Assembly: GCF_009377175.1 (NCBI RefSeq)
Contig: NZ_VJZD01000007.1
Span: 1-64,000 of the forward strand
DNA from: Streptomyces adustus
GTDB taxonomy: Bacteria; Actinomycetota; Actinomycetes; Streptomycetales; Streptomycetaceae
DNA: 64,000 nt
Reading direction: 5' to 3'
Position 1 is the first letter of the stretch; the number at the start of each line of letters is the position of its first letter. The position numbers were made by a program, and so were the translations under genes. The notes beneath the pieces are model-generated. The model did not search any database, was not told the DNA's origin, and saw nothing but the letters and a program-made list of their open reading frames with translations. Shown one piece after another: positions 1-7,793 of this stretch.

Positions 1-135
1 GGAGCCACCCCGTACCTCCGCCTCGGGGGAACCCTACGAAAGTCGCATGTCACCGCCGACGACGAGCCGTTCGTCGCTCGTGGAAGCGACCGCTCGCCCT
101 GCCGTGAGAAGGTCCCGTCGCTGTGAAATGGGGGC

Positions 136-651
136 ATGGATGCGACAGGCAACCCCACCACGGCGACTCCGCGGCTCGGTCGCTACGCGATCGACACGGA
201 CAGCTCGTCCATCACGTTCAGGAGCAGACACTTCTTCGGTCTGGCGCCCGTGCGCGGCACGTTCGCGATCCGGGGCGGCACGGTCGACGTGGCCGAGCCG
301 CTGTCGCAGTCGCGGCTGTGCGTGGAGATCGACGCGGCGAGCTTCAGCACAGGCAACGACCAACGTGACGGCCACGTACGGTCGGTGAAGTTGCTGGACA
401 CAGAGGTACACCCGCTGATTACCTTTGTCTCCGAGCGGGTGGACGCATCGTCCGTCTCCGGCACGCTCACCGTGTGCGCAGTCGCCCGGCCTGTGAGTCT
501 GGCGATCGTGCGCTCGCAGATCCACGCCGACTCGTTCACCGTCCGCGCCACCACCCGGGTCGACCGCACGGAGTTCGGTGTGACCGCGGCCCGCCTGATG
601 GCCGGGCGTCATCTCGAACTGACGCTGGAGGTCACATGCGTTCTGGTCTGA
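136..651 (+). CDS. YceI-family protein
   Basis: This 171-residue protein matches the YceI family, small lipocalin-like beta-barrels that in other bacteria bind polyisoprenoid or amphipathic ligands. Visible family features are the opening YAIDTDSSSITFRSRHFFG block (about residues 17-35), the V-R/G-T-F pair just after it, the HVRSVKLLDTEVHPLITF block (about 81-98) where charged residues precede a core strand, and the FGVTA stretch near the C-terminus. There is no signal peptide, so a cytoplasmic location is likely. The ATG at 136 follows a G-rich run. It lies 27 bp upstream of the ABC transporter genes in the same direction and may be co-transcribed with them. Its physiological role is not evident from the sequence. 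Confidence 0.85.
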   Translation: MDATGNPTTATPRLGRYAIDTDSSSITFRSRHFFGLAPVRGTFAIRGGTVDVAEPLSQSRLCVEIDAASFSTGNDQRDGHVRSVKLLDTEVHPLITFVSERVDASSVSGTLTVCAVARPVSLAIVRSQIHADSFTVRATTRVDRTEFGVTAARLMAGRHLELTLEVTCVLV

Positions 652-678
652 CGTCGTCGCCCGCGCAGGGGACGGCGG

Positions 679-1629
679 GTGACCGCCATGTCTAGCGCGG
701 TCGTGGTCGAGGACCTGCGCAAGACCTACGGCACGGTGCGGGCCGTGGGCGGAGTGAGCTTCACCGTCGAGCACGGGGAGATCTTCGCGTTGCTGGGCCC
801 CAACGGTGCCGGCAAGACCACCACCATGGAGATCCTTGAAGGGTTCCGCACCCGCGACGGCGGGCACGTCGACGTCCTCGGCCTCGACCCGGGCGACCGG
901 TCCACGGCGCGCATCCTGCGCGAGCGGATCGGGCTGGTGCTTCAGGACATCGCGGTCGAGCCCTACCTCACCGTCCGCGAGACCATCGCCCGCAACGCGG
1001 GCTACTATCCGGCGCCGCGCGACGTCGATGAAGTGATCGGCCTGGTCGACCTCGCCGGGCAGGAGAAGAAGAAGGTCCGCACGCTCTCCGGCGGCCAGAA
1101 GCGGCGCCTGGACCTGGCGCTCGGGATGATCGGGAATCCGAGTCTGCTCTTCCTCGACGAGCCGACGACCGGATTCGATCCGAACGCGCGGCGCGGCGCC
1201 TGGCAGCTCGTGCGCAACCTGCGGGACGCGGGCACGACCATCCTGCTCACCACGCACTACATGGAGGAGGCGCAGGAGCTGGCCGACCGGGTGGCCGTGA
1301 TCTCCGACGGGCAGATCGTCGCCGAGGGCACCCCCACGACCCTCGGGGGGCGCGACACCGCGCGGGCCCGGATCCGTTTCGCGCTGCCGCCCGGCAGTAC
1401 GGTCGCCGACCTGCCGGTGGTCGCCGAGCAAGACGAGGACGGCCTGGTCACCGTGGACTCCGTGGAGCCGACCGGCACCCTGCACCAGCTCACCGACTGG
1501 GCATTGCGGCACGGCACCGTGCTCGCGGGGCTGACGGTCGACCGCCCGAGCCTGGAGGACGTCTACCTGACGCTGACCGCGCAGAACCGAAGCGCGCCCG
1601 AACGCACGCAGGAGAGGAGCGCACTGTGA
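679..1629 (+). CDS. ABC transporter ATP-binding protein (ABC-2 exporter type)
   Basis: ATPase subunit of an ABC-2 (drug/polymer export) transporter. The 316-residue protein has Walker A GPNGAGKTT (about residues 43-51), a Q-loop in VLQD, signature LSGGQKRRLDLAL and Walker B LLFLDEPTTG, followed by the H-loop histidine in TTHYMEEA. The C-terminal about 90 residues form the extra domain common in DrrA/NatA-like exporters. Two in-frame starts exist, GTG 679 and ATG 688; neither has a clearly better ribosome binding site. Its end overlaps the start of the permease gene (GTGA), so the two are translationally coupled. The substrate cannot be told; drug or lipid export is typical of the family. Confidence 0.93.
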   Translation: MTAMSSAVVVEDLRKTYGTVRAVGGVSFTVEHGEIFALLGPNGAGKTTTMEILEGFRTRDGGHVDVLGLDPGDRSTARILRERIGLVLQDIAVEPYLTVRETIARNAGYYPAPRDVDEVIGLVDLAGQEKKKVRTLSGGQKRRLDLALGMIGNPSLLFLDEPTTGFDPNARRGAWQLVRNLRDAGTTILLTTHYMEEAQELADRVAVISDGQIVAEGTPTTLGGRDTARARIRFALPPGSTVADLPVVAEQDEDGLVTVDSVEPTGTLHQLTDWALRHGTVLAGLTVDRPSLEDVYLTLTAQNRSAPERTQERSAL

Positions 1630-2432
1630 GCAACGCCGTTCTCCGCGCCGAGGGTCGGCCGACCCGACTTCGCGGCCCCGCCCTGCTGTGGCATCAGATC
1701 CGCTACGAACAGCTGACGTTCTGGCGCAATCCGCAGAGCGCGTTCTTCACCTTCGTCTTCCCGGTCGTCGTCATCGCCGTCTTCGGCGGACTGTTCGGCG
1801 GCATCGGCGAGAGCGAGTTCTACTACGGTCGCTCCGCCCTCCAGTACTACGTGTCGACGATCGCCGCGGTGTCCGTCCTGGGCTCCTGCTACAGCCAGTT
1901 GGCGATCGTGCTCGCGGCACGGCGCCAGAACGGGATGCTGAAGCGGGTGCGGGCGACACCGCTGCCCGCGTCCGCGTACTTCGTGGGACTCCTGGCGCAC
2001 TGCGTCGTCGTGAGCGTCGTCGACGTCCTGCTGATCACCATCGTCGGCCGGCTCTACGGCGTCTCGCTGCCCGCCGCCTCGCAGCTGCCCACGCTGGCCA
2101 TCACGCTGGTGCTCGGCGCCGCCGCCTTCTGCGCCCTCGGGGTCGCGGTGGCGTCGCTGATCCGCAACGCGGAGGCCGCGCCGTCGGTCGTGCAGTTCGT
2201 CCTGTTCCCGCTGGTGTTCATCTCGGGCACCTACATGCCGATCCACTCAGGTCTGCTGAACGGCATCGCCGACGCGCTGCCGGTGAAACCGTTCAACGAC
2301 GCCCTGCTCCGCGCGTTCACCACCGACCACACCGGCCTTCCCTGGCGGGACCTCGGGGTCCTGCTGCTGTGGGGAGCGGCCGGTGCGGTGGTGGCGGTGC
2401 GGCGGTTCCGCTGGGACCCGCGCGCGGAGTGA
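1626..2432 (+). CDS. ABC-2 type transporter permease
   Basis: Membrane subunit partnering the ATPase encoded immediately upstream, with which it overlaps by 4 bp. The 268-residue protein has six hydrophobic segments (first about residues 45-65, last near the C-terminus) and the ABC-2 signature region around FISGTYMPIHSGLLNGIADALPV before the last helix (roughly residues 198-220). A short cytoplasmic N-terminus ends in the WRNPQSAFFTFVFPV-type amphipathic segment usual for this family. It acts in the cytoplasmic membrane as a dimer or with itself. No accessory regulator lies next to it. Confidence 0.92.
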   Translation: MSNAVLRAEGRPTRLRGPALLWHQIRYEQLTFWRNPQSAFFTFVFPVVVIAVFGGLFGGIGESEFYYGRSALQYYVSTIAAVSVLGSCYSQLAIVLAARRQNGMLKRVRATPLPASAYFVGLLAHCVVVSVVDVLLITIVGRLYGVSLPAASQLPTLAITLVLGAAAFCALGVAVASLIRNAEAAPSVVQFVLFPLVFISGTYMPIHSGLLNGIADALPVKPFNDALLRAFTTDHTGLPWRDLGVLLLWGAAGAVVAVRRFRWDPRAE

Positions 2433-3390
2433 CCGGTCTCCTTCGAGACACCCGCCGGTAGCTCCGGCCTCAGGACCAGCCGTCCCCTCCCGCAGAGCGC
2501 GGCGTTGCGCTTCCTCGCGGGCGACCTGCTGGGCGAGGACGTTGCGGTCGATGTGTGATGTGGCCGAGACGGCGTCCGGAGTCGAGGCGACGGGAACGGT
2601 GCACAGAGGGCGGCGCGAAAGCAGGCCATCGACGGCTAGCCCAGTCTCCAGCCGCCAGGGCCGGGTGTTGGCGTCAGACGCCACAAAGAGGCTGGCGCCC
2701 AGTCCGTGCGAGCGGGTGGCAAGGGGAGCGGCCGCCAGAACCCCCAAAAAAAGGGAGATCCATCCTCACGCTACGGCCTCTCCGCCCATGCCTCCGCCTA
2801 TCCGAAGCCACGTCATGTCACCACCCGCCCGCAGAAGGGCCGTCAGCGCCGTCTTGGGCGTCCCCAAGGGCCCTCGCAGGGCTTCACGGGCCATGGCACA
2901 GCGAGGCCCTACAGGCGCAGCAGAGCGCGACGCGGCTTCCCTCTGTCGGGGTGGGCGCGGATGGGCGCGGCACCGGCCGCCGCACTCCGGGGCTCCGGCC
3001 TGGGGGAGACCGCCACTCCGTGGTCGGTCTCAGCCTCCGCGCTCCACAGTGTGTGGGGCGACGGCGGACGGGACGGGAGCTGGGTGAGTGGTGGGTCCTG
3101 TGGACACGACTGCGCCAGGCCGACGTCGAAAGCTGTGCCATATGTCCGACGCGCGCATCGAGAGCCCGGTGAGGCCCCGTTGGCGACAGTTGCCGGAACG
3201 TAGCAGAGTTCAGCTGACTTTTTTGCCGGAAGTTGCTACTCCCGGCAGGTGACCAAGTGCGCATATTGTTCAGGCGGTCTTCGCCGGGTGAATTTGATCC
3301 CGCCGATCGTGATCACGGTCCAGGACCACAGGACCGTGATGCCCGGCCGTAAAAATGACGCCATGTTTCGCTTTAGGGGGATCCTCCGCA
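2433..3390. other. Long intergenic stretch, no convincing gene
   Basis: Nearly 1 kb without a recognisable gene. On the minus strand about 2435-2747 an open frame has gene-like codon use (including an IDRNVLAQQVAREEAQRRALREG-like helix, positions about 2510-2560) but it runs antisense into the permease gene and matches no family I know; it could be a relic. Just before the next gene there are a 9-bp direct repeat and a 6-bp inverted repeat (3190-3239), listed separately. Confidence 0.4.
3190..3239 (+). promoter_or_regulatory. Direct and inverted repeats upstream of membrane-protein gene
   Basis: TTGCCGGAA occurs at 3190-3198 and again at 3223-3231, 33 bp apart (about three helical turns). 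Interleaved with it, GTAGCA (3200-3205) is inverted as TGCTAC (3234-3239). The arrangement resembles a regulator binding region 150 bp upstream of the gene at 3391; the regulator is unknown. Confidence 0.3.
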
Positions 3391-3780
3391 ATGCCTTCCC
3401 ACCTGACCACAGACGACTGGGGGCTCATCGCGGCCGGTGTCACGGTCGTCTACATGGCCGCGATGTACCGGTGCATGCCGACGCAAAAGGCGAAGTGGCG
3501 CATGGTCATCGCCCCGCTGGCCGGTTGGGTCTTTCTGTTGCCCAACGCCGCGATAAAAGGCTATTCCGTCTCACATACCCTGTACGTCTACAGTGGCGTC
3601 CTAATGATGTTCGTCATCATGTTCGTACCGGTCGCGAAAAGGGTCGCATCCGATATCGGGGAACAGGAAGAGAAGCCCTGGAGCAAGGTCCCTGTCAACA
3701 CTTTTGCCCTGTACTGGATGATTGGGGCGGCTACGGTTTGCATCGGGGGAGGGGCCTACCTCTGGCCGTTCGTTGCGTAG
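3391..3780 (+). CDS. Small four-helix membrane protein, unknown function
   Basis: A 129-residue protein with four predicted membrane segments at about residues 10-28, 36-55, 62-84 and 104-126, joined by short charged loops (KRVASDIGEQEEKPW between helices 3 and 4). No family recognised. The start at ATG 3391 is chosen because a G5 run (3376-3380) sits at ribosome-binding distance; an in-frame ATG at 3355 lacks such a site. Codon use is a little less G/C-biased than its neighbours (for example ATA, AAA, TCA codons), which may mean a different origin. It stands alone between long spacers. Confidence 0.65.
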   Translation: MPSHLTTDDWGLIAAGVTVVYMAAMYRCMPTQKAKWRMVIAPLAGWVFLLPNAAIKGYSVSHTLYVYSGVLMMFVIMFVPVAKRVASDIGEQEEKPWSKVPVNTFALYWMIGAATVCIGGGAYLWPFVA

Positions 3781-4014
3781 ACGGGAACGTCTGACACCAG
3801 CGGCTGGCACAACAGCGACGAACCGCGTACTCAACGGGGACTTCATGGGGCTGGTGGATGCTGTGCACGCATGCGCCGACGCAGCCGTGGTGACCATCGT
3901 GTCGCGGGCCGGTGCGGGCAAGGACCTTGCCCCGGGGCTCAGTGCGGCCGCTGCGGGAAAACTGCGCCGGGACAGCAGCCTCTGCCGCTCGCCGCCGTCC
4001 GGGCCCTGGCGGTC

Positions 4015-4929
4015 TTACCTGGTCAGCGGTGAGGGCGGAGCGGTCGTCGAGGTGGACTGGACGGCGTAGCCGTCGACGAGGGAGAGGGCGGCCACGTAGC
4101 GGTGCGCGGTGTAGGCGGAGCGGCTCACCGTGTCGGTCGACAGGGGGTGCCAGGTGAGGTAGACGGTTCCCTCGACCGGGGATTTCTCCGGTCTGCCGTC
4201 TGTCTGGAGGTCGCCGGTCTCCGCACTGGGCGTGCACGGAAGCTCCGCCACCGCCACTTGCAGCCGGAGGCCGAGCCCTCCGTGCGGAACGGCGCGCTTC
4301 TGCGTGGCCGGGCCGTACGTCGTGGACAAGCAGATCGGCCGCGAACCCGGGGGTTCCGTGCTTCCCTGCTGCGACGCGGCCGGGGACGGGTCACCGCCGG
4401 CCTGGCTCAGCCAGGTCGCCATCCCAGTCAGCGTGTTCAGGGACGAACCCGAACCCACCCACTCCTGCTCGGCCAGCACCGCGTCGAGTTGGCGGAGGTG
4501 CGTGCGAATGTCCCCGTCGAACGCGAGGTAGAAGACGGTGCTGCGAACGCAGTTGATCGGTGCCCAGCTCGCCGGCCCGAGGAACGGGTTCCGGTCCTCC
4601 GTCCGACAGGAGTCCGCCACCGACGTGCCGAGCGGAACGGCCCAGGGCAGCGCCGACGTCAGATTCGTCATACGTGCGGAACTCGTCCGTGCCGCGGCCG
4701 CGCCGGCGGTCCGGGTGGCGGCGGAGTGCGCGAAGGCGCCGACATCGGGCGGCGTGCGGTCCAAGGCGCGGTGAAACCGCCACAGCAGGCAGACCACCAG
4801 CGCACACCCCACGCCGCCCGCGACCAGCACCGCGAGCAGCACCGTGGCCATGCATCCGCGTGCCGGTGCCCCCGCCCGACCGCGTCCCCCCGTCGGATAA
4901 TCCATGTCTGCATGGTCGCGGGTCGACAC
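4015..4929 (-). CDS. Membrane-anchored hypothetical protein
   Basis: A protein of about 300 residues of no family I recognise. One strongly hydrophobic segment near the N-terminus (about residues 27-50, ATVLLAVLVAGGVGCALVV) is preceded by arginines, which predicts a single-pass anchor with the C-terminal about 250 residues outside. The exported part carries four or five cysteines (in SCRTED, INCVRS, ICLST, LPCTP), compatible with disulfides. A second in-frame ATG at 4905 gives a protein eight residues shorter and may be the real start. It is divergent from the gene at 3391 only in the sense of facing it; both neighbours are separated by more than 230 bp. Confidence 0.6.
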   Translation of the reverse strand: MSTRDHADMDYPTGGRGRAGAPARGCMATVLLAVLVAGGVGCALVVCLLWRFHRALDRTPPDVGAFAHSAATRTAGAAAARTSSARMTNLTSALPWAVPLGTSVADSCRTEDRNPFLGPASWAPINCVRSTVFYLAFDGDIRTHLRQLDAVLAEQEWVGSGSSLNTLTGMATWLSQAGGDPSPAASQQGSTEPPGSRPICLSTTYGPATQKRAVPHGGLGLRLQVAVAELPCTPSAETGDLQTDGRPEKSPVEGTVYLTWHPLSTDTVSRSAYTAHRYVAALSLVDGYAVQSTSTTAPPSPLTR

Positions 4930-5258
4930 CGGGTTCGGGACAACGGACCGGTCTCCTTACGGTCTCGCCAACCGGAACGGCCCGTACCTCCCGCCGAAGG
5001 CATCCAATGACGTGGCGGACCGACGGGTCCTCGTGAACGCAGGCCCGCGTTTGTCAGAGGCAGTCGGACTGAGGCAGTCGGACTGAGGCGGTCTGACTGT
5101 CCTCTCCCTGACGACCCGCAGCCTCCCATCCTCAAGTGACCGGCTCCACGGCCGACCTCTGCGGACCGAGTCGGCTCCCCCGTGCCGCAACTGCGCCACC
5201 ACTGTGCCGAAATGGCGGGGGTTCAGCACAGTGAACGGGGCCGTCCACGAGACCTGGG
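4930..5258. other. Intergenic region with a short tandem repeat
   Basis: About 330 bp between two minus-strand genes. It contains a 14-bp tandem repeat (5059-5100) and otherwise no clear gene or RNA. Confidence 0.5.
5059..5100. repeat. 14-bp tandem repeat, three units
   Basis: GGCAGTCGGACTGA is present twice head to tail (5059-5072, 5073-5086), followed by a diverged third unit GGCGGTCTGACTGT (5087-5100). It lies about 130-170 bp upstream of the minus-strand gene at 4015-4929, so it might affect that promoter or be neutral. Confidence 0.8.
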
Positions 5259-5795
5259 TCAGTCGAAGAGGGCAACGACTCCATTCACCCAGATCGCGAG
5301 GAACGCAAGGGCCCCCACCAGGCAGCCCGCGCCCGCCAGCACACCGCTGACCGTCCACGGTCCGGGGGACGCCTCCTCGTACTTCTCCTCCAGGCCATCC
5401 CGGTAGGAGGCGGGGTCGTCCCAGTCGACGGGGTGCCCCAGCTCCTCGGCGCAGGCGGTCCGCACAGCGACCAGCTGCTTCTCCGCGAAGGAGGTGGCAG
5501 CCATCGCCTCGGTGCCGCGCCAGGCAAGGGCCTTCATCCGCCACCCGGCAGACTCGTACCGCGCCTCGAAGGCGGCGGCCTCGTCGGCGTTGCGGTCCTC
5601 CTCGAGGTACATCCAGCGTCCGGCCTCGGCGGCATCGCCGTAGAGCCGGTACACCTCGGCCAGACGCCGACGGAGCGTCAGGTCGTTCGGGAAGGATGAG
5701 ACGAGACCGCGCAAACGCTGGCGCGCGACGGGGACCCGGCCGGCGGCCAGGTCTGCATCGACTCGGGCGAGCGTCTCTCTCAGGGGCATGAACAC
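5259..5795 (-). CDS. DUF6584-like TPR-type protein with C-terminal membrane helix
   Basis: A 178-residue protein with two helical repeat-like units (LAAGRVPVARQRLRGLVSSF and LTLRRRLAEVYRLYGDAAEA, about residues 16-60) typical of the streptomycete DUF6584 group, then a charged middle region and one hydrophobic segment near the C-terminus (about 152-172). Its function is unknown; TPR-like proteins usually mediate protein contacts. The ATG at 5795 and a second in-frame ATG at 5789 are both possible starts and neither has an obvious ribosome binding site. It is followed by a spacer containing the 14-bp repeat. Confidence 0.7.
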   Translation of the reverse strand: MFMPLRETLARVDADLAAGRVPVARQRLRGLVSSFPNDLTLRRRLAEVYRLYGDAAEAGRWMYLEEDRNADEAAAFEARYESAGWRMKALAWRGTEAMAATSFAEKQLVAVRTACAEELGHPVDWDDPASYRDGLEEKYEEASPGPWTVSGVLAGAGCLVGALAFLAIWVNGVVALFD

Positions 5796-5911
5796 ATGAT
5801 CGGGTACCGCGTTGATCCATGTCGACTCGGTTTGTTGCCCAGCACTTCCCGCTGCAACGACATCGACCGAACCCCACTCCGAGACTGGGCACCCTCACCT
5901 GCGTGGACTGG

Positions 5912-6673
5912 CTACTCCTCGGGCTCCCAGGCGATCAGCTGCTCGAACACCTGCTGGTCGCCATCGGTCTTCAGGTCGCTCAGCGTGAGGCGGCCCCAGA
6001 CGAAGAGGAGCAGTTGCTCGGCCGTGCCCGTGGCCGAAGCGGAGGCGGGCGCGGCGTCGTCCGTGAGGGGTGCGGGCCAGGCGCCGGTGCCGTCCAGCGT
6101 GAGGAGCCAGGAGCGGCCCTCGGTGGCGTGGTAGTGGATGGTGGCGGCTTCGTGCGGCCAGGGGACCGGGGTGGAGTTGCAGGTGTCGAGAAACTCGGCC
6201 ACGCCGTCGATCGCGACGTCCGCCGGCATCGGCTGCACGGCGCCTGCGGCGAGCTGGGCGTCGTAGGTGTGCACCAGCACCTCGTGCACCCGGCGCCGGG
6301 CAACGCCCCAGGTATTCGCCGGCGACACGCCGGCGCTCCACCACGTCCAGCACTCGCGCTCCGGGCCGGCCTCGCGCAGTGCGCTCAGCAGCAGCTCGTT
6401 CGACTCGGCGTACCAGGCCAGCAGCGCCTCGAGCTCGCGCGGCACCTCCGCGGCATTTTTGGCCGGCGGAGCCTCGGCCGGGCCCGCGGCGACGATCGCG
6501 GCCCACCAGCGCTGGCCCGTACCCAGGTGCTGTACCAGATCGAACAACGTCCACTCGGGGCAGGACGGCACCGGCGCGTCAAGGCTGGGCGCGGCGGCAA
6601 CCGCACTCCGGAACGCGGCCGACCGCTCGTCGATCAGTTGCAGCAGGGCGGAATACTCAAGACTCTCTGTCAC
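5912..6673 (-). CDS. Maleylpyruvate isomerase family, mycothiol-dependent-type enzyme
   Basis: A 253-residue member of the DinB-like MDMPI family. The N-terminal four-helix domain has the CPEWTLFDLVQHLGTGQRWW block (about residues 39-58), in which the aspartate/histidine region binds metal in characterised members, a second histidine in the RRVHEVLVHTYDAQLAAG helix (about 155-172), and the C-terminal MDMPI domain including GTAEQLLLFVWGR (about 218-230). Such proteins use mycothiol as thiol cofactor in actinobacteria; the true substrate here is unknown. The GTG at 6673 is preferred because AGGAAG precedes it; an upstream ATG at 6688 has no such site. Confidence 0.85.
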   Translation of the reverse strand: MTESLEYSALLQLIDERSAAFRSAVAAAPSLDAPVPSCPEWTLFDLVQHLGTGQRWWAAIVAAGPAEAPPAKNAAEVPRELEALLAWYAESNELLLSALREAGPERECWTWWSAGVSPANTWGVARRRVHEVLVHTYDAQLAAGAVQPMPADVAIDGVAEFLDTCNSTPVPWPHEAATIHYHATEGRSWLLTLDGTGAWPAPLTDDAAPASASATGTAEQLLLFVWGRLTLSDLKTDGDQQVFEQLIAWEPEE

Positions 6674-6716
6674 ACCGCTTCCTATCACCCCAGATCAGCC
6701 GACCGCACCCTGTTTT

Positions 6717-6896
6717 CCAGGCCGTCAGTTGCGGGACTGGCACGGGGCTGGGGTGTGGGACCGGCTGCACCAGATGCTGCTGACCGAGCTGCACCGTGCC
6801 GGGAAGCTGGACCGGTCCCGGGCGGTGATCGACGGCTCCCACCAGCAGGCCCGTCGGGGCGGCCAAAACAGGGTTCGGCGCACGGTCTCGGAGTAA
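6717..6896 (+). pseudogene. IS5-family transposase remnant
   Basis: About 60 codons reading GVWDRLHQMLLTELHRAG then DRSRAVIDGSHQQARRGG. This matches the internal part of IS5-group (IS427-like) transposases, where an aspartate in the 'IDGS' motif belongs to the DDE catalytic triad. The N-terminal part, the second D and the E are absent and no terminal inverted repeats could be recognised, so it is a decayed insertion-sequence fragment between two intact genes. Confidence 0.75.
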
Positions 6897-6937
6897 TGCC
6901 TTGCCGGGGAGGGGTCCGTCGTGCTGACACTGGTCCC

Positions 6938-7774
6938 ATGGCCAGGGCTGTGAGGGAACCTCTACCGGGAGGCGGTGTCGTCCTGGCTGTGCCGGATGAG
7001 CTGTCGGGGCCGCCGCTGCTGCGCTTCGAGCGGGTCACGGACCGCGAGTGGATCCTGCGGCAGGGCGAACGGCCGCTGATCCAGGCCCGGTCGGAGGGCG
7101 ACGGCTGCTGCCGCGACCTTCACCTGCGCCGCCTTCCCGGCCACCGCTCACCGCTGCCGCCTGTGACCGCCGCGGCGATGCGGACCGGGGCCGACTGGCC
7201 GCACAGATACGCGCTGTGGCTGGAGGAGACGGGGCTCGGCCCGCTGCACCTCGGGCGCTGGCTGCTGGCTCCGCGCTCCACGTTCGCTCCGGGTATCTGG
7301 GAATGCGACCTCGTCCAGGACTGGCCGGACGCAACCCTCGAACTGCTCTGCGGGGGCGGCTGGCACGGTGTCCTGCCGCTGCGTCCGCTGCCTGCACCGG
7401 ACGCCTCGCGCGTGAAGGCGTACCGCAAGCACGCCCGGGAGGGCACCCTCGCCCCGGTCCTGCTGTGGTGGGTGTCCTTTCTGGACGGCTGGCTGCTCCT
7501 CGACGGTCATGACCGGGCTGCTGCCGCTCTGGCCGAGGGCATGCAACCGGCCTGCGTGGAGCTGGTCCGCGTACCGGACGACACCGACTGGCGGGCGACC
7601 GCCGAGACGATCACCGAGGCACACGAGGAACGAGTGGCGCGATTGGCCGAGCGCCCCACGAACCCACACACCGCACGTGAACGGCAGACGCTCGACCGGG
7701 GCTACGCCGACGTGATTTCCAACCTGGCGTACGACGCGAAAGCCACTCCCGTGTTCGAACGCCCCCGCGACTGA
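6938..7774 (+). CDS. Hypothetical protein next to beta-propeller cluster
   Basis: A 278-residue cytoplasmic-looking protein that I do not recognise. It begins MARAVREPLPGGGVVL and contains several tryptophan-rich segments (for example WECDLVQDWPD, GGGWHGVLPLRPL) and a conserved-looking LLWWVSFLDGWLLLDGHDRAAAALAEGM block at about residues 175-202, where an LDGHDR motif could be a functional site. No signal peptide or membrane helix is clear. The long open frame extends further upstream but codon use becomes gene-like only from the ATG at 6938. It ends 19 bp from the convergent WD40 gene. Confidence 0.65.
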   Translation: MARAVREPLPGGGVVLAVPDELSGPPLLRFERVTDREWILRQGERPLIQARSEGDGCCRDLHLRRLPGHRSPLPPVTAAAMRTGADWPHRYALWLEETGLGPLHLGRWLLAPRSTFAPGIWECDLVQDWPDATLELLCGGGWHGVLPLRPLPAPDASRVKAYRKHAREGTLAPVLLWWVSFLDGWLLLDGHDRAAAALAEGMQPACVELVRVPDDTDWRATAETITEAHEERVARLAERPTNPHTARERQTLDRGYADVISNLAYDAKATPVFERPRD

Positions 7775-7793
7775 CCACCTCGTGCCGTGCCTC

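Noticed and set aside
1-135. Possible gene end or RNA at the window start
   Set aside because: No coding frame, hairpin or tRNA-like structure could be supported in these 135 bases.
34-1512. Long minus-strand open frame over the YceI and ABC genes
   Set aside because: It is antisense to two genes with clear family motifs; in DNA this GC-rich, long shadow frames are expected.
2435-2747. Minus-strand frame beyond the ABC permease
   Set aside because: Plausible codon use but no family match and its 3' part is antisense to the permease; kept only as a note on the intergenic region.
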